From Cyclina sinensis (taxonomy: Eukaryota; Mollusca; Bivalvia; Venerida; Veneridae): a stretch of 64,000 nucleotides of DNA. Shown piece after piece: positions 1 through 10,739 of the stretch. The stretch spans positions 6,262,001 to 6,326,000 of the forward strand of contig JAAONU010000123.1 of the NCBI GenBank assembly GCA_012932295.1, in the 5' to 3' direction. The notes beneath the pieces are model-generated. The model had not been told where the DNA came from. It was given only the letters and a program-made list of their open reading frames with translations, and did no database searches. How positions within the stretch are numbered: the first letter of the stretch is position 1; each line of letters opens with the position of its first letter. A program made the translations under genes and the position numbers.

Positions 1-181
1 CGTTTATTTTCTGCATTCTTATTCTTTCCTGTGAATTTGCCGTAAGTCTACGCTGCTCGCTATCACTGTCCTCACATTCAAACTTTCTTTTTTTATTCTT
101 GCGGCTATACTCCATTTTACACTCCACAGTTTGCTTCTCATTGTTAAATTCCATTTTCAGATCCGACACACTTGATTCTAT
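1..181 (-). pseudogene. bHLH transcription factor, 5' part only, start codon lost
   Basis: This is the duplicate of the N-terminal 60 codons of the bHLH gene at 35660-36547; the rest lies left of the window. The reading frame is open, and the lysine/arginine-rich nuclear-localisation-like stretch and the beginning of the basic region are kept. The initiator codon seen in copy 2 is ATA here (reverse complement of 179-181), a single-base change. The next in-frame ATG is codon 10 (152-154), upstream of the DNA-binding domain, so a shortened protein is possible. Replacements seen against copy 2 include E17Q, F25Y and A35E. Whether it is a pseudogene cannot be settled without the missing 3' part. 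Confidence 0.7.
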
Positions 182-353
182 GCCTTACTCAGAAGAACAG
201 AATTTTAATACTGGTTTTCAAAATTGTATTTTAAATAAAGACTACTGATAAGCCTTTTTGGCTGACCAAGTCACGTGACAGTATTAAAAGACCAATAAAA
301 TTGCGATTTTCAGGTAAGTGTAAACCTAGGGGTCTTTAGGGAAGCCGCATAAT

Positions 354-375
354 GATTCGCACCTTGGTGCGAATC
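354..375. repeat. 22-bp palindrome upstream of the bHLH start (copy 1)
   Basis: The 10-bp arms GATTCGCACC and GGTGCGAATC flank a TT centre. It lies about 170 bp upstream of the bHLH start and is unchanged in copy 2 at 36720-36741, although a base 5 bp to its left differs. It could form a cruciform or bind a dimeric factor; function is unknown. Confidence 0.8.
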
Positions 376-2509
376 GGCGTCACGGTGGGGCCTTAAGATC
401 CTTCGAAAACAATCTCCATCATGTTTTATTTAGCCATTAGCTGACCATTCCAGCAATATATCATGTGACTCCATTCTTCAGGAACACTTTGAATCCCTTC
501 ATCTCAAAGATCATCAAAAATGATTACGTCAGTTTGAAAACTTTTAAAAGCGCCATCATCTCTTGTGAAAAATGGAAATCGGTTTTTAATGGTCATTTTC
601 CGGACAAAAAGAACGGACGCTGCCACTTTTATTGATGGTCATTCGGGAGCGGAAGGAGAATGAATACGTTTATGTAAGGAGGGTTTAATAGACTGAAACA
701 AATTGGCCAGTCATTACAGAGCAAGAAATTAATTTTCTACACACATTAGCGAAGATTTAGTACAGTTTTCGATGTTAAATCTTTATTTTCCTCACAAGCC
801 TTCCATTCTATTATCAATTTTTTTACAACTTTATCTGAAAGGGATTTTTATATTTAATTCCATATAAGAAAAGTATAAGAAGGTATTTAATTCCTGCTAA
901 TGATTCTGGAGAACCTAAAGTCATATTTCTATTCCTAGGTTTCTTTCCCTTTTTACAGCATTCCGTACTACATGCATTTTATTTCACTTAACTCATGCAA
1001 AATAGTTCTAACGTCTCATTCGATGTAGACTAAATAATATTTGTTATGATTTTGTCTACACTGTTTTTCTTCTGGATAGTCTTTTTAAAAAGAGTTATGT
1101 TTCGAGTGTGACTGGATAAAAATAAAAGCGGTGGAAGTGTCACAATGTTAAACTTGTAATCTTAGTTCGCCTTCTGTTGGAGCTAAAAGTAAGTCGTTTG
1201 CCAGTCGACGACAGTTAATAATTTTGCGTTCCTTTTCAATACAAGAGAAAACATATCAAATGATGATGGATACTTGTTACGCAAAGTGAATGAATGTAAT
1301 TCTATGTAGAGTTTTCTTAAACGCCAAGTCCAGCCAATGGACAAAGCAGCCTCATAATAAAGATATATCAAAACTGGTTTACAGACCTAAGTTACGTTTT
1401 TCGTTATGTGTTTGTTTTCAAGATGCTGAAGAAAGATTTACGACCGTTCACTAGTACTGTGGGAAAAAAGTTACCGCGGTAACTGACATTGAATGGTGTT
1501 TGTCAAGTTGAAAAGGGAAATAAGGAAATACGTTCTGCGAATTCTTGGTATCTGAATCATGAGCTCTTGGTCGAGTGAAAATGTTTTCTTAGAATAACAT
1601 TGATATCATAAAGTCGTACTGATCCTGGTAGAGATCAGCGGCACTTAGTACAGAATAAAAGATTACAGCAACCATGATAATACAGAGGCAGTGAAACAAA
1701 ATGAGATATAAAAAAGCAAATATCACAAAATTACTGCTCTTACTCCCGAAAGAAAATTCAAACATTGTACATTGCACATCAGAGTTATAGTTACTTCCAT
1801 CTGTATGAGAACTGTATGTCAAGAAAAGTAAATATATGAAAGTAATATGTAATAAAATTAGTTTTGAAAGTAGTTTTCAAAGAATGTTTGTCTGTCCGTC
1901 TGTGCAGGGGCTTAACTGAGACCTCATTTAAGGCTCTGGTCTTTGTGGCAGTTTATGAAAAGTACAAAAAACGATATAGTGATTACAATAATTTGCTGGA
2001 AGCCGACTTATGTTTAACAACTATTTAACACGAAAATCGGAGGAATTGGTAGTGAAGGTTGTCGTCATCTGCATTTAAGTCATGTCTAACACAGACGATC
2101 AGAACAGTAAACTTTTGGCTTGTTCGACTGACGAAAGCCACTGATACATTGAGTCAAGCCAAATAACAAGTAACTACGGCGCAAGTTTCATTTAAAGAAC
2201 TTTAGTCTTTTGGTTTATCGAAACTAATAACACAAACGCACATGTCTGTTAGCAGCATGAAACAACCAGTTGCTCAAAGCAGATTTCTCCATAAATATGT
2301 ACTATAGTTTAGTCATATTTGCCTCTATAAAGTTAGATCGGACATAAAACTATTCGTAGTAAATATTTTAAAGAAATATTGTCAGAAATATAAATCGCCG
2401 TACGCACCTTTTTTAACAAGTTACATATTAATTATGAATATAAGATAAGTTTAAACAAAAGCTGTCACAGGGTTGATAATCAACAAATGATGTCCACATT
2501 ATCATTTAA

Positions 2510-2716
2510 TTATCCGCCACTCATCAGCTCTAAATAGTTCACGTGCAGCAGTGACATCCCAGCATGCAACCGCTCAAAGATCAGATTAATCGGTAATAGC
2601 CGTATCTTTCCGATTAACACATAGGTGCGAGATGTTGCGTTAATAAATAAACATTCGGTGGTCTCTAATGTGAAATTAATAGTTTCTTTGTTATGTTGTG
2701 ATTTAATTCGTGGCAA
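2510..2716. promoter_or_regulatory. Conserved non-coding block, candidate cis-regulatory element (copy 1)
   Basis: This 207-bp block differs from copy 2 (38879-39085) at one position by my reading, while flanking DNA differs by several percent with indels. It contains a CACGTG E-box and an inverted pair GATTAATCGG / CCGATTAAC about 16 bp apart, made of GATTA/TAATC cores typical of Otx/Pitx/Bicoid-class homeodomain sites. The minus strand has a 68-codon open frame identical in both copies, with no recognisable family. Enhancer, small gene and recently converted tract are all possible. Confidence 0.35.
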
Positions 2717-3564
2717 AAGCTGAAAACGTGTGATTTTTTTAAACTGATTAAATGCAGACTGGTAACAATTTCAAAAACTAACTGTGACCAGGAAACAAAA
2801 GTAATTAGTCAAAATATAGTACTAGTAGAAGCAGTAGTAATAACAATGAAGAGAATCATCATCATCGTTGTCATCATCATCATTAGCATCATCAGCATCA
2901 TATACGTCACGAATGATGCGGATAATTAGTTTTTGTTGCCCATTTCCCATTAATTTCATCTTCAAGTTTACGGAAGACCATTAAAGTATTGTCAGTGTAG
3001 CGTTTTGATGTTTATTTGACAAGAAGAGGTATTAATGTTCTTGAAAATATAAAAAGCGAAATTTATATTAAATTAAATTAATTTAATTTTGTGTATCTTT
3101 AGTTCACATAATGATAAAAGAACAACAATTATTAACTAAACATTTGCTCTTATTAATAACGAAGCCTTAGGTTGCATGTAATAAGCTGCTAATATTTTCC
3201 CGGTCAAGATGCAAGAATCCTCTTTTCAACGTTAATCTTTGTTCAGGCCTTCTGTAATCAATCGAAACAATAATACTTTCCTAAATTTGAAAACATAAGA
3301 TTTAGAATAATTCGACATTCTTTCATTTGTTGAAATAGATAATTTTTTTTTCATACTGGCTCATTCAAACGAGTTCTATAAACAGTTTTTGAGTATTTAT
3401 AGATTTTTCGAGTATTTAGAGTACGAATTTCAAGACTATCATTATACAAATTCAGCGAAAAACCACTGCTTGTAAGAGCTTATTTAGGTTGAAAAAAGAA
3501 AACTTGTATTTTATTTTCATTTTTGATATTTTATATCGAAAGCGTTTTTACTTTAAGCATGGCC

Positions 3565-3569
<5 letters not shown>

Positions 3570-3600
<31 letters not shown>
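3570..3600. repeat. (GA)n microsatellite (copy 1)
   Basis: About 15 GA units follow GGCCACTGA; copy 2 has a shorter run at 39928-39950. The length difference is ordinary microsatellite variation. Confidence 0.9.
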
Positions 3601-3601
<1 letters not shown>

Positions 3602-4084
3602 ATAAAAGATGGAAAATGTTAGTCCCTCATGGTCACCTGATTTCTTTGTGATAGTAAAGCGTAACTTTGTTATAACCAAATCGAGCAGTATTTCTTTTTT
3701 AAATCAAAATGTTGGTCGCAATTGTTTTTATTTTCAAAGATATTACTAACACATTTCATTAATTTTATATCTCTTTTGAAAGATTAGTTTATGATATAGT
3801 TAAATTTGTAATTTAAAAATAGTTAAGACCCAAAGAAAAAAACAAACAAAACAAAAAAACCAGACAAACGGCATTTGAAACAACAACAACAACAACAAAA
3901 CATAACAAAACACACACACACCCTGCATGATATTACCTTGTTTTCTATTTTAATCAGTTGACTTAATATAAGGTCCAATGTTCAATTTTCCGAAATCAAG
4001 TCGACCTTGTTTGTTAAGGTTTTAGTTTTACTTCCGCGTTCCTGGACTGAGGGGAATTGCAGGAGAAAAGAATACTTTTTTGAG

Positions 4085-4811
4085 GTAAGAATATTTGTAT
4101 AAAAAACTTATGTTTTTTGAAATACATGTGTCTCTTAAAGAATCTCATCAGCTTTGTAATGTATGGATGAAATATTTCTTGAGTTTACGATATTGCACGG
4201 TGAGAGGGAGTTAACTATTTGGATGAATGCCAAATGGTTGGCGAAAATGTTTCCTACGGTGAATTTCCAAAATTTCTTTTAACTTCAGTAGCTTATATCA
4301 CGGATTTAACGAAATTAAAAGGATATAAGGTCATCAAAGCATTTAAAACGTATTTTAACACGACACTTACGAAACGCCCCCAGTTATCTGAAGCGGGTAT
4401 AATTGCACATTCTCGTTTAATGTTAATGTATGTCAGAGTCATAGAAACAGTAAATAAACGTTTTTATTAATTAGAGTAGTGAAGTGAACTAGTGCAAAGC
4501 TAGAGGTTGGGAAGGGAGGGAGTCGGGGATGTAGGTGTGAGTGACGAGAAGACACATTTTTAAATACCAATTTTTGTTGTATATTTCATTCCAAAATCGA
4601 AAGACCTTAAAGTTTATATTTATTTTATGAGGATGTCTGCTTAAAGATAATTCAAGTAATTGTACATAATCATTCTGGGGTATTAATTTTATGTGGGCGT
4701 TTCGTTAAGTTATTAAACTTAACAAAAAACATACATGTAAAACTAAAAATAACTGTTTTATATAAAATCGTGTTGCTTATGTTTAGTATGCTTTTTAATT
4801 TTTATCATTAG
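4085..4811 (+). other. Probable 5'UTR intron of the TRIM-like gene (copy 1)
   Basis: A strong donor (GAG|GTAAGA at 4084/4085) and a pyrimidine-rich acceptor (TTTTTATCATTAG at 4811) bracket 727 bp, and the TRIM-like ATG lies two bases after the acceptor. The predicted non-coding first exon ends at 4084 and would start around or after 4030. Both splice sites and the spacing are the same in copy 2 (40449-41175). An 83-codon open frame inside (4219-4470) has no recognisable family and is probably fortuitous. Confidence 0.6.
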
Positions 4812-4813
4812 CA

Positions 4814-6588
4814 ATGGAGATTTCTGGCAAAAGAACGAAGGAAAAAAATTTCTCGGCGTCACGTGATTCTGCAGACGACTTCGAGCTGCATTGTCTCCCT
4901 TGTGACAGAGATGATATCCGGATACCAGCATTTGGTTATTGCGAGAACTGCAATGAACACCTCTGTGAAGCCTGCTACAAGAACCACAGAAAACCAGCAC
5001 CATGTCGTAATCACGTATTGCTGAATAAAGATACTATGCCACAGACACTAAGTGTACCAACTCTGCCAGATGATTTCGACACTTGTACCGACCACGAAGA
5101 CGAACTTAAATTCTATTGCAGGGATCATAATTCAATTGTCTGCAATATTTGTGTGACAATTGATCACAGGGTCTGCAAGATTGACTACATACCTAAACTT
5201 TCCAAACATTTAGGAAAAGATGATGAGCTTCAAAGAATGATGACAGAACTAAAGGCATTGGAAGATAAATGCAAATCTAAAGTCAAATCAACGGAAAAAA
5301 GTAAAAATAATATGTCCAAAGCACATGCCAATATCCTGGCAGATATCCAAACATTTCGCAAAGAAATAAATGTTCGTTTGGATGAAATGGAACGCAAAGT
5401 GAAGGAAGAAGCTAACAGTATAATGAATGCCGAGCAGAAAAGACTTGGGGACGTACTGAAAACCTGTGAGGATGTGAGGAAAAGGACTGAACATCTCGAG
5501 TCATCGCTAGACACACTACTTCAGAGAAAACAATTTAACCGTCTCTTTATTGAAATGAAAAAAGCAAAGCCGAAATACGACGAATTAGTAGCTACTGAAA
5601 GTCAGCTTCAAACAGAAAACGTTTTACAATTAGTCGGATTTGTAAAGAACCAGGCGATCCTTGGCGTACTTAAGGAGTCGGCCGAGATAGGAAAACTGGT
5701 GTCGACAGGTGCAACGAAAGGACGGCTGTCTGTAGATACGAATGTACCTTCACAGGATAAGACTGTTGTATTAGAGCACATTGGAGATATCAATGTTGCA
5801 TGTACTTCAGATGAAGAGAATGCGGTATTACTGGAATGGCAGTAGTATCACCGAACAAAATTGTTGTCTGTGACTTTAATAATTGCACAGTGAAATGTTT
5901 CAATACACAAGAAAACAAACTAGAATCCAAAATTGAGTTAAGTTTTTCTCCATTTGACGTTGCAGTAATTGCACAAAACAAACTTGCCGTTACAGCACCA
6001 AACGATAAGTACATCCTCATTCTTTCCTCTGTAGATACTCGCATTGCCATTGATCGTCGTGTTGATATCGGTGAAGAATGCAATGGAATTGCCTACTGTC
6101 AAAATAAATTGATTGTATCTTGTTTTCCAGGAAAAAGTGTTATAATTGATTTAAGTGGCAAATTAATAAAAACTTTTTCAGAAGATCTGTTCAGTTTCCC
6201 TGTCTACGTTGCTGTTGATAGAGAAGAGAGGTACATATACGTAAGTGACTGTGGTTACGACAAAAAAGTTGTATACAAACTTGACTGGCAGGGAATGGTT
6301 GTAGGCAGCTTCAGAGAAGAATGGCATGAAAAACAACGAGGATTACAGGAGTTAGATGATGGCACATTTCTTGTGTGCTTACATATGAACAACAACAACA
6401 ATATTGTAAGAATGTCAAGCAGTGGTAAGAAATGCAAGGTTACCGGTCATGAGAAATTTGGGAAATTTTATCCACAAGCTATATGCTACTCAAAAGAAGA
6501 ACGCACGTTGTATGTGTCTTATGCTGAGAAATATTGTGCTCAAGCAAGCTCTATCAAAATGTTCAAAGTGGCTTGGTCAACGTACTAA
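4814..6588 (+). pseudogene. TRIM-like B-box / coiled-coil / beta-propeller protein, frameshifted
   Basis: Two overlapping frames, 4814-5845 (343 codons) and 5836-6588 (250 codons), together match the single 592-residue protein of copy 2. The first holds two B-box zinc-binding regions and a coiled coil; the second holds the NHL-like beta-propeller. The break lies near 5812-5822, where copy 2 has one more base in an A-rich run. By hand count there are about 27 amino-acid replacements against about 14 silent changes in the first 336 codons. An in-frame two-residue difference occurs near 6127, and the AATAAA seen downstream in copy 2 is AATAAG here. It may be a true pseudogene, an allele, or a homopolymer sequencing error. 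The family has E3 ligase or adaptor roles when a RING is present; none is visible. Confidence 0.85.
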
Positions 6589-8538
6589 AAGCTTTATACA
6601 GCTAGAATCATTGTATTAACAGAATATCTAAATAACAAAAATTAGATCAGCACTTAAACTATATTCTTGAGTAAAAACACTATGCAAATAAGACTTTTTT
6701 TCATCATGATACATTCATTTAACTGGATGACAATACTATCTCTCTAGAGAAAAAATCCTCGGGGAAAAACATTTTTCTGATCCATCGTTGTAGGAAATTT
6801 ATAACTTAAGGTTTTACCCTTTTCTGACCAAAAGCTTTAAGTATGCATAGAACAAACCAATACTAACATCTAAAGAGAGAGGTATTTGTAGTAGGAATAC
6901 TATTACATGCTATTTTCTGAAGAAGAAGAAATGTCAATCTCTTTATCTAAAATCGTTTTCATGCCAACGTCATGTTTGAAAGATAAAATCTTAACAGAGT
7001 TTCTAATGTAACAGTACAACAGAATTTAAGCAAAGACCAGCATTTGTTTTTTATTTTGATAAGGTGTCTTTCTAGAATAATTGAATTTTTAAGGATTTTC
7101 TTGTTTTATCTAAAAACGTTTTTAATATATTTGTACGTCTTGGCCCTAACACAGTGCGAGGAAAATAGATTTTTTTTGTTTTTAATCTAAGAAAAAAAGA
7201 AAAAGAATGAAAGGCCCTAAATATTCTGAAGTGTACATATTCATAAGTGTACTCGCTGTTTTTTTTAATAGGATAGGATTTAAATATTTGTATAAATCTT
7301 TTTTCAGTTACAGTCAATCCAGCGATTTATCCCTTTTTCTGTAACTTACTCTTCCATCTATCAGCGATTTCTAACAATATTATATAATAAACTCTAACTC
7401 TACATAAAGAACTAATGTGGAATCGTTAATCATATAAATTCTTTTTGTATTTTGACGATGTTTGCATCAAAATGCTATTAGTAGAAACAGTTTTTCCTCT
7501 GACAATTGACTACATCATTTTAAATCTACCGTTTAAAAGCGTGCCTCATGTTTTATTTCAAATTCGTATATATTTGAATAAAAAAGTTATTCAGAGAAAT
7601 TCTTTGTTATATCTGTTGTTTACAAAATGGACTTTTGTGATTTTGATGTCCTTTTCAGCTATCAAACTCGTAATTTGTAACCGCATGCCTGAAAATTTGA
7701 GCAAACTGTGATGATTACTAAATTTTCCAATGCTATGTCTTTTGTATTTCATGATAAATGGTCGAAAAGGTTTAGTCCAAGATATGTTTAAACAAGTCAC
7801 TATAATAAAAAATACTTACCTACTTATGAAAATTGATCCAAAATTAAGCAAACTTTTTCTAGGATTTAAGTTTTGAGTAATTTGCAGAAAACATTCAGTT
7901 ATTTTTGTTAGAAGTGTAATGCGAGTATAGGCATATTTACAATTAAAATTATGGAAAGGTCCTTCGTGACAATAACAGGAATAGGAATAGGAATAGTCAA
8001 GTCATTTTTAATATACTAAGAGATATTTTTTTAGATACTTATCATACTTATGTAATACACATTAGATAGTATGGAAAACTTGGTGAAAAAGTAGAGGAAA
8101 AGATAGCATAAATTTATTTAAAAAAGGACACCACAAATAATTAAAAAAATGAGAACCCGTGGGGTTTCCGCCGTTGAACATTTGCCACTGGGGATTAAAC
8201 CAGGTTCTAGGGTGTCCGAACCTCACACTTGCCCCCAACAGGTTATCATAAAAACAGACAAGAACAATTGTCTGGGTGAATTAACTCCAAACCACCTATC
8301 AACTCGACAGTGTTACATGCAAAATCACACAAACACATATAACATAAAAATTATAGCATTGTAGAGTAAAAAAGGTAAATTACAAATCCTTGTATAAATG
8401 CTAATTACAAGAAAAGCAAGATTTTTAAATTTTCATCCCGGGCTAGTAATAGTATGATCACAGTATTTCTTAAAAAGCTGTGCGTTATTGACAAAACATT
8501 TTTATGTTATTTTTACATGAGCACAACTCTAAACTATA
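6589..8538. other. Non-coding 3' flank of TRIM-like gene (copy 1)
   Basis: AT-rich and collinear with 42957-44941. Open frames here (for example 7445-7711) are broken in copy 2, so I call none. A GGAATA triplet repeat lies near 7980-7997. Positions 8149-8260 form a slightly GC-richer block present in both copies, whose origin I do not recognise. Homology to copy 2 stops abruptly at 8538. Confidence 0.6.
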
Positions 8539-9168
8539 AAACTCAAAACTTTTATGATTTACTCCGAAAAAGATATTGTTCCGTTTCAGGGATATAACGC
8601 CGGAGAAACTGAGTAATGTCATAGCAACGAATCGTGCATTTAAAATACAATTATCTTGACCAAAACGTTCTACTATAAAACGTATGTCTGAGATTGAAAC
8701 TGGTTCCTTAGAAATGTGTTCCTTATTAGTATGACGTAAAATCCCGTTTTTGACGTTACTTACGAAAGTAGAACTGCAAGGATCAGGGAGACCTGCTAAA
8801 TTGTGAGCCCATTTAATACCATAGAGAATGTTGTTTCTTTTGAATTCAGAAGGACTGGAACTTTCCAAAAAAATAGAACGGTATAGGGCTACTTGGAAAT
8901 CTTTTGCTGGTACTGATTTAAAGTTGTACTTTTCACACCACGTACAAAAATGCTTGAAATACATTTCACATGATTTGATCGTATTTTCTGATTTAGCAAA
9001 ATAAGAAAGCCTTTTCAGATTTTCAACTGAACTCTCTAGGTCTGGGTGTACTTGTAAGGAATCTATTTCTCTCCATATGCCCGGTTTAAACAGATCTGTG
9101 AAATATAAAAAGAAAACACACAAATATCGCAGAACAGTAGCTTTAAGTAATGGATCATTTAGCAGCAA
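8539..9168 (-). pseudogene. Tyrosine recombinase fragment, element A
   Basis: The open frame runs 9168 to 8485, but its last residues come from flanking DNA beyond 8539. It shows the N-terminal SAM-like core-binding domain (pattern including YFKHFCTWCEKYNF and NILYGIKWAHNLAGLPDPC) and the beginning of the catalytic domain. After LLSFSG the sequence jumps to VISLKRNNI; family members have about six extra residues there carrying the first catalytic arginine, so the box I Arg appears deleted. The C-terminal H-x-x-R and tyrosine nucleophile are absent because the element is truncated. It cannot be an active recombinase. Confidence 0.8.
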
Positions 9169-9214
9169 TTTATCGCATCTTAAAGACTCAGAACTTCATA
9201 TTGTTTCTAGACAG

Positions 9215-9525
9215 TGTCCACAGCAAAAAAACTGACTTCCACTTAAGTATTAAACATACGATGACGCAACTCTGTATATTTATTTCCAAAAGTTATTTTG
9301 CAGAAAAAACATACATATATTTCCTGAAAAATAGTACAAGCGGCCACAGCTAATAGCTGACTTCCGCATTAACTGATTACCAACACAAGCAACGGCCACA
9401 GTTACGAATATCTTAGTGTAACTGACTTCCGTCTCCAAAAATAACATCGAGTAAAATACTATACGGCCACAGTTAACAAAAACTGACTTCCGTTTCCCAG
9501 TATTAAAACTTGTACAGTCCACACT
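9215..9525 (-). repeat. Interspersed paired motif array between RNase H and recombinase
   Basis: Copies of CGGCCACAG (at 9341, 9393, 9464, with a variant GTCCACAG at 9215) alternate with ACTGACTTCCG (at about 9231, 9356, 9421, 9482), spaced 10-70 bp apart in otherwise unrelated AT-rich sequence. It occupies the only non-coding gap inside element A. A promoter, internal repeat or protein-binding array for the recombinase is conceivable; no function is shown. Confidence 0.75.
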
Positions 9526-9617
9526 ACTTTCATACATGTAAGAAAAATCCTGTTAAATCAAATTATGTTGTCAGGAACGTACTCGATCGGTATCACATAA
9601 AACGTGGCTTATCTGCA

Positions 9618-10500
9618 TCATTTGACATTACTCAGTGAGTATATTACACACAAATATGAATATCGAGAAATTTCTTGAAAGAATTTATTTCTATGGTAGT
9701 AAATTAAAGGAATTTCGGGAAATAAATCTCGAACGGCTAGAATTTTACCTTTAAAACGTCTTTGATCGAAAATACAATTCCCTAAGTGGTCGTTTCCTTT
9801 AAATATATTTTGACCTGCTTTGAATTCTAAAATGTCATACACAAAATCGTGCTTTATGAAATTCTTCTTAAAAATAATTGGCCAGAAAGAAGCACTAGGC
9901 CATTTCGGCACTATAAGAGTACCTGCGGCCCTACAATGTAAAAGATGGCAAATAGCACGTGTAACTAAACGAACAAGGGGTACTAACCAATTGTTACAAA
10001 GGCCCCAGTATTGAGTAAAAGCATCTATAGCTTCAGTTTCATAATCTATGTACTTAGAAATAAAGCATTTCAGCTTCCGATTTTGGAAACTAGCAAATCT
10101 ATCTACATCGTGAGGCCCGGGCAGGCTATCAACAAAATTGAAGAACTCAGCTGACAGTTCCCACTCATCAGTATTACTAAATTTACTTATATGATCGGCC
10201 TGGGTATTCATTTATCTAGGAACCCATTGTATTCTTAAATCGATATTCCATTTCAAACACAAATCAAAAATACTCAAAGACTCTGCTTGTAGGTCAGGCT
10301 TAGTACTACCTGTCTGTACTATATGAACGCAAGACTGGGAATCCGAAAACCATTTTACTGATGTGCCTTGCAACAATTTACCGTATGCTCTCAACGCGAG
10401 TTTTACTGCTCGTATTTCTCTAAAAGTAGAACTTTTAGTTTGCTCTTTATTAGACCATACATTGCGAAAAACACTATTTTTCCAACTGACTATGTATGAA
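9618..10500 (-). pseudogene. RNase H and C-terminal region of YR retrotransposon A polyprotein
   Basis: The minus-strand frame includes a YSDAS-type RNase H start near 10500, then SSTFRE, WFSDSQSC and QWVPR. It continues through NTQADHISK, GPHDVDRFAS and the WLVPLV / GTLIVPKWPSA signatures usual downstream of RNase H in DIRS/Ngaro polyproteins. A TAA stop at about 10212-10214 separates QWVPR from MNTQADH in the same frame; family members have a sense codon there, often Glu, so one base change explains it. It continues from the RT region at higher coordinates after frameshifts. Confidence 0.8.
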
Positions 10501-10739
10501 CCAGCAGCTAGGTGAGAAGCGTCAGAATAACTAACGTATAAGTAGGAGAATATCCTGAAAGAAGCCGTTTATTTAGCTTTTTAAGATTACTGGGCCAAAA
10601 CCTGATTTCTGTAACAGCTGGACTCGTAGGACAGAGCTCATAGGTGGCATCCCACGACTTTCTATTTTCTATCTCAATGTACAAGAACCTTGTCATTAAA
10701 CGAATTACATTCCCGAACACAGGACTAAGGGACATACTT

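Larger units (their letters stand above)
182..4030. other. Non-coding spacer between divergent bHLH and TRIM-like genes (copy 1)
   Basis: No convincing gene on either strand. Short open frames here are not preserved in length or frame in copy 2, apart from the conserved block at 2510-2716. The first 200 bp upstream of the bHLH start hold a CACGTG E-box inside GTCACGTGAC (near 272-281), the 22-bp palindrome, and a perfect plus-strand splice-donor-like CAGGTAAGT (near 311-319) with no exon I can identify. Simple repeats include TCATCA runs near 2850-2900 and AACAAC near 3880-3900. Confidence 0.6.

Noticed and set aside
4219..4470. 83-codon open frame present in both copies (also 40583-40834)
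   Set aside because: It lies inside a well-supported intron, has no recognisable family, and its conservation matches that of the non-coding flanks.
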